Shown here: positions 57,101-64,000 of the stretch, one piece after another | Layout of the letters: each line of letters starts with the position of its first letter | Numbering within the stretch: position 1 is the stretch's first letter | DNA from: Hyparrhenia diplandra | Lineage: Eukaryota > Streptophyta > Magnoliopsida > Poales > Poaceae | Length of the DNA: 64,000 nucleotides | Direction: 5' to 3' | NCBI GenBank assembly: GCA_015847255.1 | Contig: JADLZK010011575.1 | Location: 93,397-157,396 of the forward strand | Position numbers and translations under genes: made by a program | The notes under the pieces: model-generated | What the model was told of the DNA's origin: nothing | What the model saw: the letters and a program-made list of their open reading frames with translations, nothing else | Databases searched by the model: none

Positions 57101-57568
57101 CCAGCAGAGAACGGTGCGCCCAAGCATCCCGAATCCACGCTTTAAGTGGCTCGAAGACCACCACTTCATCCCGTCGCCCGCGGCATCGGGTACGGCCCGC
57201 TTCCGGCACCCTCCAACCGACGATAACCCTCTCCGGTGAACGCTGGCATCCACCGCCTCCATCACGCCGGTGGATGAAGAGCCCGCCACTCCCTATCCAT
57301 CAGGATTACTGGGATCCGCCCGCCCGAAGACAGGCTCCGTCGCCGTCCCAGCGGGCGCGCGCGCTCCGCGGTCGGCAGCAAAGAACCCGGCGCCCTCCGG
57401 GCGGCGCCCGCACCACGGCCCCCGCGACGACCGCGAGCATGGGGGTCCATCCCACCTCAAGCGGTTCTACACTCCGAGAAATGAAACGATCGGCAACCAA
57501 ATCGAACAAAATCCATGCCCAAATCGACAGCGCCGGGGCTAAGTAACGGCGCATTGACAGATCCACAA

Positions 57569-57578
57569 GGTACTTACC
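57569..57578 (-). other. 5' splice donor in the antisense leader
   Basis: Minus strand AG|GTAAGTACC, a near-perfect plant donor, lies between the TATA box and the first start codon. The acceptor was not resolved. Confidence 0.5.
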
Positions 57579-57724
57579 TCTTGCAATCGGTGGAGGCGTC
57601 GGTGAAGAGGCATAGCGCCCGGCAAGCCGCAAACCCTAGCCGGTGCTCACCGTAGTAGGAGGAAGACGAAGGACTCAAGAAGAGGAAGAGGCGACCAAAG
57701 GATGCGACGAGGGGCACGGATGCT

Positions 57725-57735
57725 AATATTTATAG
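57725..57735 (-). promoter_or_regulatory. TATA box of the antisense gene
   Basis: CTATAAATATT on the minus strand, about 280 bp upstream of the first plausible start codon. Confidence 0.65.
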
Positions 57736-58275
57736 TCCCGACCGCCCCTAGGGTTGATGCATGGGCAACCGTGCGCACCGCGGGCCCGCGCCTCCTCATT
57801 TCCGGGTTGAGTGCGCGGCGGCAGCGGCGACGTCGCCTGCCATCATTACCCTTTCCAGAGCTGGCGCGCGTTGTGTCGTTGCCACGCGTCCTATCTCCTC
57901 GATTCTCGCGCCGACCGCGTTCCCTACATGATCCGGGATATTAATTGACCGGATATCTTGCCGCCTCGTCCGGAACCCGAGTGGCCCTATCTTCTTGACG
58001 GCTTCCTTGAAGCACGAAAGTTATCCGTGATCTCCGTCACGGCCTAGATATTCTTTGGGTTGGCACTGCGTGCCTCGATCCATGCATGGTGCATGAGCAC
58101 CCCACATTCGGCCAGATATACGGGCTCGGGGACTCCCCGAGCGCACGCTCCACATTGAGTATGGTAAATGCGCCCGATTAGGTTTCCGATTACTCCTGAG
58201 ACTATTTGCTCGTATTTTTTTCTTTTGACCCTAGCGAAGACGTGATTATTCACCTACTACTAGGCTCGGGGGACT

Positions 58276-59040
58276 AAGTGGGCACACTTCACCTCTCTCT
58301 CACCGTCCTTTGCTCTCTTCCCTCACCCCTCGCTTCGCTCTTCACTTTTCTCTCTCCCTTTCTTTTTCTCTCTGGCTACACTACACCGGCAGACGAGCAT
58401 GGATCGACGGTTGAAGGCATCCAAGGCCACGTGCTATGGGCACATGGCAAATGGTCGCACGCCATATTTCCCCAAGGGCCCACTGTCATTGAAACCTCTC
58501 ACTTCTCCTTGCTAGCATGGACATGGTCCAAGAGAATACAGAGATAGGAGAAGAGACCATGAGATCGGTTCACAAAGACCGCGGTAGGTCCCAACCGCAA
58601 AGACTAGACCCGCAAGTCGGCCCGCTAGGTAAATGCTGCGTGCATGCAACCCGAGAACGTACACGGAGGAGCGAAAACTACATTTTCCAAGCTACAGAAA
58701 ATTCCTAGAAAATTAATAAACAAACTATGTACACCCAATACCCTACACATACAGTTACACCCTCCTATTCTTCATTATTTTTTTTATTTTACTCTATACC
58801 AACTACCATCAGTGGGACCCACCTATAATTTATCGAAATATAACCATATGACTTCTAGTTTTGAAAGATTTATTGAAAGGAATTCAATGGTGTAATCGAA
58901 TTTAAATTGGTTTTTGGTTTGTGAGTTTATAACATTTTTAGTTAGTTCAAACAAGGGGGCTCGCCACAAGATCTCATAGAATCCGAGGTGGCAACTGTAG
59001 AGTGTTCGATGCAGACACCATGGTCCACGGTTAATGTGTG
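58276..59040. repeat. Large duplicated unit, copy 3, resumed after the Gypsy element
   Basis: The sequence restarts in the CT-rich leader segment (equivalent to about 4,400) instead of continuing after 'gagaagag' (about 4,665). Thus about 270 bp present at 46,345-46,615 occurs again here. Confidence 0.7.
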
Positions 59041-61400
59041 TTTAGTTGGTGAAATATTTTGGGTTCGGCTCACTGTAGCACTTTTTGTTTGTATTTGGTA
59101 GTAATTGTTATCCTATTATAGAGTAACTAGGCTCAAAAGATTCGTCTCGCACTTTTTTGGGGCGATCAGTAACTTGTTGCTAGTATTTGAAATTTCAAAC
59201 ATTGTTTGGAGTAGTAATAGGACTATGGCCTATGGGAGAAGTAGGAATTTGGCCCTGAAAAAAGTTTGTCCTACTCTATCCCAACTTCCATCGTGTGGGC
59301 CCACTTGTAATTTTATCTAAATATATCCATGTGATATCTTATTTTGAAGAATTAATTGAAACAAATTTAATGGTGTAATCGGAATTTAATTTAGATTTTT
59401 GGTTTGTCGCTTAAAACATTTTTTAGGTATTTTAAATTGTGAGGCCCGCCGGTGGCCATTTCTCTCTCTCTCGTCCATCCTCGCAGTTGTCATCTCGCAC
59501 CAGCAAGATGGGTCTGTAGAAATCATAATCATGATGACATGCCCGAGGTGTCTTGTCCATCGTGGGTCACGTATGGAGTCATTTCACATTCTGTTTGATC
59601 GGTCGAGAGAAAGAATGAGGTAGAGTGTTCGATGCCAAATTTGTTTCAACACAAAGCCAAAATTTGCCTCTTTACGGACCAAATCAAGCTGAATTCGTTT
59701 GTTGAGCCACAATGCACAAACTAGCACAAACTAGCAATATAGGTTCGATCTACATTCGAGTAGGGAGCATCTGTTTAGAAGGCAACCTCCCCGTCCGGAC
59801 TTCAAGTAGAGATAACAAAGACCGGGCGAGATTCGGTTTGCGGCCCTTGGCAGGATTATAATCTCGGGGCGTGTCTTTAGCTCTAGCCATGCGCATGATT
59901 ATTAAGGGTCGAGACCTATCTAACCGCTCTTTCGCTTCTATTCGGGCAACCACAATGTGCATGCAACAATTGACCATAAGCGTGGGATCCATTTTTTTTT
60001 TTTTGGGCAATAGCTACAGCCAAAGCCACAATGGTGGAGCGACAAGCATGGGCCCATGTACAAGAAAAGCGTAGAAGATGTGAGAGAAAAAGAAGAGAAG
60101 ATGTGAGAGAAATCATTGTTTATTTGCTTGTGGTGCACCATAAGCTTGAGGTGTTTTTTGATGGACAATAGCTATGGCCTAACTCCACAATGGTTATGAC
60201 CCATTCTTGTGTATATATTAAATGCTTAAGACCACCTTTTTTGATACATTGTGGATGCCCTTCATGCCACAAGGGCGGCAGCAGAGAGAAGTGCCTAGGA
60301 GGGAGACATCCATTTCGGAGGACACTTGACTGCAAGGAGGCATTGGCAAAACTACACAAAGAAAATGTGTTTTTCTTGCCACATTTTCTTCGACCTACTC
60401 CCCATCCTTTTATAATCTCCCGTAGGTCTTTGTGGCTAGCATGAATCACACAAATATAAAGACAAAACAAAAACCTTTTTAGAGCCACTAAAAAAACTTC
60501 AAAAAAAGGAAATGCATTTTAGAGATCTCGGTGGGTGTTTACCCAAGAAGACGTGCTTGTTTTGTGACATTTTCTTCGACCTCCTTCCCAACCCAACACT
60601 AGCTAAAACACTAGAGATCGAGCGGCCGGGACTTCAGAGACCACATGAGGTCGAGATCCGAACGCCGGGACTCGATCCGCATCTGCAACCACCAAAAAGA
60701 AAAACTTTTGTATTTTACGCTTCAAAAACCACATGAAAAACCATATCTATTTTGCATGGATGTGATAAAGAGCACCACCTCGCCCGGGATGGAGACGAAG
60801 GCGAAGGCGAGGCAGCCGCTCGTGTCGTCCGACAGCCTCTGTACTTTTCAGGTTTGGTTGAGATGAGTTTGGAAAGTCGAGGACTTCCAAGAGGTGAGAA
60901 TGTACAAGTATGAGAAGAGGTGTAGTATGGGACTTGGGAGAAGGAAGAGATTTCCAGAGATCTGAGAGAGAAAAATTGCCCATAGTAGCAATATAAAGGG
61001 AATCCGAGGTGTCTACTGTAGAGTGTTCGATGCGATACACACCATGGTCCTTATTAAGCATGTAAAAGGGCGATCAGAACTTGTGTGCTATATTTTGAAA
61101 TTTCAAACATTATTTGGAGTAGTAATAGGACTATGGGAGAATTAGAATTTGGCCCCGAAAAAAGTTTGTCCTACTCTATCCCAACTTCCATCGTGGGCCC
61201 ACTTGTAATTTTATCTAAATATATCCATGTGATATCTTGTTTTGAAGAATTAATTGAAACAAATTTAATAGTGTAATCGGAATCTAATTTAGATTTTTGG
61301 TTTCTCGTTAAAACATTTTTAGGTATTTTAAATTGTGGGGCCGGCGGTGGCCATTTTCTCTCTCGTCTATAATTAATCCGACGCTTCCGCGACAAGGAAA
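59041..61400. repeat. Duplicated unit, copy 3, continued
   Basis: It aligns with 5,528-7,540 apart from the MITE at 59,944. 59,041 shows the empty site of the 5,156-5,524 MITE. No gene is present. Confidence 0.7.
59944..60260. mobile_element. Tourist-like MITE, 317 bp, with TTC duplication
   Basis: Terminal inverted repeats are GGGCAACCACAATGT at 59,944 and the complement of GGGCATCCACAATGT at 60,260 (one mismatch in 15). TTC is duplicated (59,941-59,943 and 60,261-60,263). The copy at 6,431-6,445 has a single TTC and no insertion. Internally it contains 'agaagatgtgagagaaa' twice. It has no transposase. Confidence 0.85.
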
Positions 61401-63225
61401 TCACCGTCGCCGCTCTCTTCCCCTCCGCTTTCGCTTCGCTCTTCACTTTTTCTCTCCCTTTCTTTCTCTCTGGCTACACACACGGCGGGCAGACGAGTGG
61501 ACCGACCGGTTGAAGGCATCAAGGCCACGTGCCGTGGGCTGTGGCAAATGGTTGCACGCCATATTTCCCTCAGGGGCCCACCTGTCATTGAAACCTCTCA
61601 CTTCTCCTTGCTAGCATGGACATGGTCCAAGAGGAATACAGAGAGCGGAGAAGAGACCATGAGATCGATTCACGCCACAGCCTACCGGTCCCAACTACTG
61701 ACACTAGACCCGCACGTCGCCGATAGGTAAATGCTACTCACGTGCAGCCTCGAGATCATTACAGAGGAGCCGAAAAACTCCATTTTCCAAGCTTCAAAAT
61801 TCTTAAAATTAATAAACAAACTCCTACACATACACCCTCCTATTCTCTTTTTTTTCTTTTCCCCTTTTTTTCGTTCTTTTTTTTTTTTACTTTACTCTAT
61901 AATACCAACTACCACGAGGACCCACCTATAATTTATCGAAATATAACCATATGATTTCTTGTTTTGAAAGATTTATTGAAAGGAATTCAATGGTGCAATC
62001 GGAATTTAAATTGGTATTTCGGTTTGTGAGTTATAACATTTTTTAGTTAATTCAAACAAGGGCCTGCCTTTGGCAAATATTTTGCCATCTACTATAAACG
62101 AGGCGGTCTACTAGTGCAGCTCTAGTCCGCCTCGATTCTCCCGCATGCTTGGTGAGGCAGGCCATAGTGACAGTGTAGCCCGTCGGGACTCTTCCTTTTT
62201 AAAAAATTATTTTTTTTTTCAAGAGAAAATAAAAGGAAAACACCCTCGAATGGAATAGCTAGAGATGCCTATTTTTATTTGTTGATTGTCCCTAATTATA
62301 GTATATATCGTAACTAAGAACACACATGTCCCAAATCAAAAAGTTGTAAACTACAAAGTTTCATGGATATTTGAGAATTACAATCACTATATTGGTAGTT
62401 TGTTGTCTATAAGAGGTCAATTAAAACACTTAAATTTCAATTTTCATTTTTTTAATTTGAGGCCTAGTTTTTTCCTTTACAAGATAATTTCAAAGCAAAA
62501 GTTTTGAAATTCTTTTTGGGCTCATTAAATGTACCAAAAGATGCATGCATTGAGTATGAAACGAGGTAGGTAATAAACAAAATAGCTAATTGCACAATTT
62601 AGAGGGAGTACATTGCGAGAGACTAATCTTTTTGAGCCTAGTTACCCCATGCGATGGTAGGATAATATTTACCACAAACAAACGAAAAGTACTACGATTG
62701 CTAGGGGTAAGAGAAAGGGAGAGAGAGTTCACGCTAACTGAGCATTTGCGCCGACGAGTCTTGAGGTGTAAGAGAAGGGAGGAGTTACATTTTGAGACGT
62801 GCCACGCCGATGGGAGGCCATGGCCGCAGCGCCGAGGGTGAGAATCGCAAATAAATTTTACACCTCACAAACATGAATATACCAATCGCCAAATAAATTT
62901 TACACCTCACAAACATGGATATACCATTGTCATCACTCTAGTCACTCATCATTTCATTTTGCAATCAAACATCCATGCAAAGACATGATTTGGAGAAATA
63001 CAACACATTGATATTTAATCACAAACACCATCGTCCCATAAACACCAACAAAACAAAATAACACATGGACTACAAACGAATTAAAACGTCTAACCGGTGT
63101 TCATCACTACATGGTACTAAACTTCGAGGGGACGGATCTATCGAACATCAACTAATGCTTGCAAACACACAACCAAAAGGTAGCAAAACGCTCGATCTAG
63201 ATCATCTATCTTAGAGCTAAGCTAG
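61400..63225. repeat. Duplicated unit, copy 3, continued (leader, hairpin and AT-rich parts)
   Basis: It aligns with 7,540-9,615. The hairpin of 8,163 is kept at 62,099-62,134. About 290 bp of 8,560-8,850 is missing at about 62,500. No gene is present. Confidence 0.7.
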
Positions 63226-64000
63226 CAAAATGTACAACACACACATAGAGTATATAGTGCACGAGAGCATCATCGTGAGAGCGCTGCTTATTCAATGCTT
63301 TGCAGCAAGGAAGAACATTACACTTCCTCGCCATGATCCTACACTCGCCAAAGGTAACACCCACCGCAGCCGCCATATCATCCCCGCCCCCCATTCGCCA
63401 GGGTGCTACAATTGTCTCCACCGCCAAGCAGCCGCGCTGGGCTGCCCCGGGCGAAAATCGGCTAGCTTTAGGCAGACGATGCTGCCAGCTACCCGGATAC
63501 GCAGCGAAGAAATCGCCGCGGCAACACTTCCGCGTTCGCATGAAGTGCTTGCGTACCACGCTTCGTCTACCGCCGCAGGCAAAGACGCCGGGCCGAGTCG
63601 CGCTGACTGCATTACCTCTCGTGCATCAGTTGCCATCTAAGGGCGGCGTGTGTTCCGCTTTGTAGAGCGTAAGAGCGCGGAACGTGACGCCAGCCGCGAT
63701 GCCCGAAGTCGGGTAAAATTTTGCTTCAGCTTGTCGAGGCGGCGCAGACGGTATCGCCGCCTTCCACGCACACCTGGCATACATGTCGCTCGGGCACGCC
63801 CGGCTGCTTCACTCCGCAAGTTTAGATGCATTAATTTCAAGCGCTGACACCGCTACGAAGCGATAGCGTCCCCACTCGTAGACCCATCGAGACAAAGACC
63901 TCGTCTAGTCGGATGCCCGCCCTTACTATGTCGCTGCACGCCGCTATCTCGCTGCAATCGTGGCCCGCAGATTGGAAGAGGTCTCCATAGGATGCTCGCT
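63226..64000 (-). other. GC-rich conserved segment G, copy 6 (runs off the window)
   Basis: It matches 9,610-10,350. The minus frame of 117 codons (63,559-63,206) covers the 3' part ('KCCRGDFFAAYPG' near its start), and 'VCVEGGDTVC' near 63,770 corresponds to the conserved VFVEG element in altered form. The 5' end on the minus strand lies beyond the window. Confidence 0.4.

Larger units (their letters stand above)
54200..57740 (-). pseudogene. Antisense gene of the Gypsy element (Transposase_28-like, PF04195 family)
   Basis: Read from 57,740 downward: TATA box, short leader, a splice donor, a start near 57,450 (MDPHAR), then the family core 'VVFEPLK'/'SSHLKRGFGM' (about 57,165-57,120), 'LRSVASAF'/'LGILPNLSLWKYFFYVGMKG' (about 57,030-56,960), 'PRVRELLAMMNDLHVGGIDL' and 'HVFVERRIQ' (about 56,750-56,650), 'LNDP...SAEFCRR' (about 56,610-56,560), a coiled coil rich in E, R and L ('DREVLEVERTRLDREAAG', about 55,090-55,030), and the C-terminal 'GFTIEAGYALW' and 'SLLQGVGPVLDAIHGYA' (about 54,590-54,490). 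PF04195 proteins are encoded antisense in such elements. Their role is unknown. All frames are shifted repeatedly. Confidence 0.8.
46616..58275 (+). mobile_element. Ty3/Gypsy element of the Tat lineage (RIRE2/Grande-like), lacking a 3' LTR
   Basis: Order on the plus strand: 5' LTR, primer-binding site, gag, protease, RT, RNase H, a second RNase H-like module, integrase, then a 4-kb region with an antisense gene, and a polypurine tract (ctcgggggacta, about 58,264-58,275). This order, the antisense gene and the short ~460-bp LTR are known traits of the RIRE2/Grande group. After the polypurine tract the sequence is flanking repeat, not an LTR. All frames are broken, so it cannot code for its own proteins. 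Confidence 0.9.

Overview
This window looks like repeat-dense nuclear DNA of a grass (Poaceae). The evidence is the class of residents: a RIRE2/Grande-type Ty3/Gypsy element with an antisense gene, an Athila/RIRE3-type gag and LTR, Ty1/Copia fragments, Au-like SINEs ending in a short pyrimidine tail, PIF/Harbinger-type MITEs, a CACTA terminus, and decayed NB-LRR and F-box/FBD genes of the kind that expand in grasses. I found no intact host gene. Almost every recognisable reading frame is interrupted by small indels, which means either old decay or uncorrected consensus errors in methylated repeats.

The backbone is a set of large direct duplications. A unit spanning about 3,045-12,860 recurs at about 24,170-30,336, where an Athila fragment (26,043-28,487) has been inserted and a CACTA end begins at 30,337. 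It recurs again at about 45,050-64,000, split by a Gypsy element (46,616 to about 58,275). An upstream unit (1-3,040) recurs as tandem ~2-kb copies at about 37,090-42,400 and inside 5,528-8,140 and 59,040-61,400. Each copy carries an AT-rich segment, a CT-rich leader-like segment, a block with 52-bp minisatellites, and a GC-rich conserved segment ('G', six copies) of unknown function.

Layout. 1-1,020: repeat. 1,480-2,200: NB-LRR leucine-rich-repeat fragment between two ~30-bp direct repeats. 2,253-12,030: duplicated unit with a 369-bp Harbinger-like MITE at 5,156-5,524. 12,047-12,194: SINE. 12,300-14,540: tandem array of ~0.3-kb units, interrupted by a Copia LTR piece. 14,570-16,030: weak coding-like segments. 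16,560-19,925: Copia gag, LTR, integrase, RT and RNase H pieces on the minus strand, with a SINE nested in the LTR. 19,960-22,060: AT-rich DNA ending in a Helitron-like 3' terminus. 22,640-30,336: second copy of the duplicated unit. 30,337-31,290: CACTA end with ~66-bp subterminal repeats. 32,440-35,730: F-box/FBD pseudogene with a duplicated 3' end. 35,740-42,400: tandem repeat block. 42,575-42,818: a second type of SINE. 43,000-44,650: GC-rich segments, one with a short MBD-like frame. 44,664-45,042: two MITE-like elements. 45,050-64,000: third copy of the unit with the Gypsy insertion.

The only coherent multi-gene unit is the Gypsy element: gag, protease, RT, two RNase H modules and integrase lie in order on the plus strand, and a separate antisense gene with its own TATA box and 5' splice donor faces them. 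It has a 5' LTR and primer-binding site but no 3' LTR in this window, and all its frames are broken, so it appears inactive.
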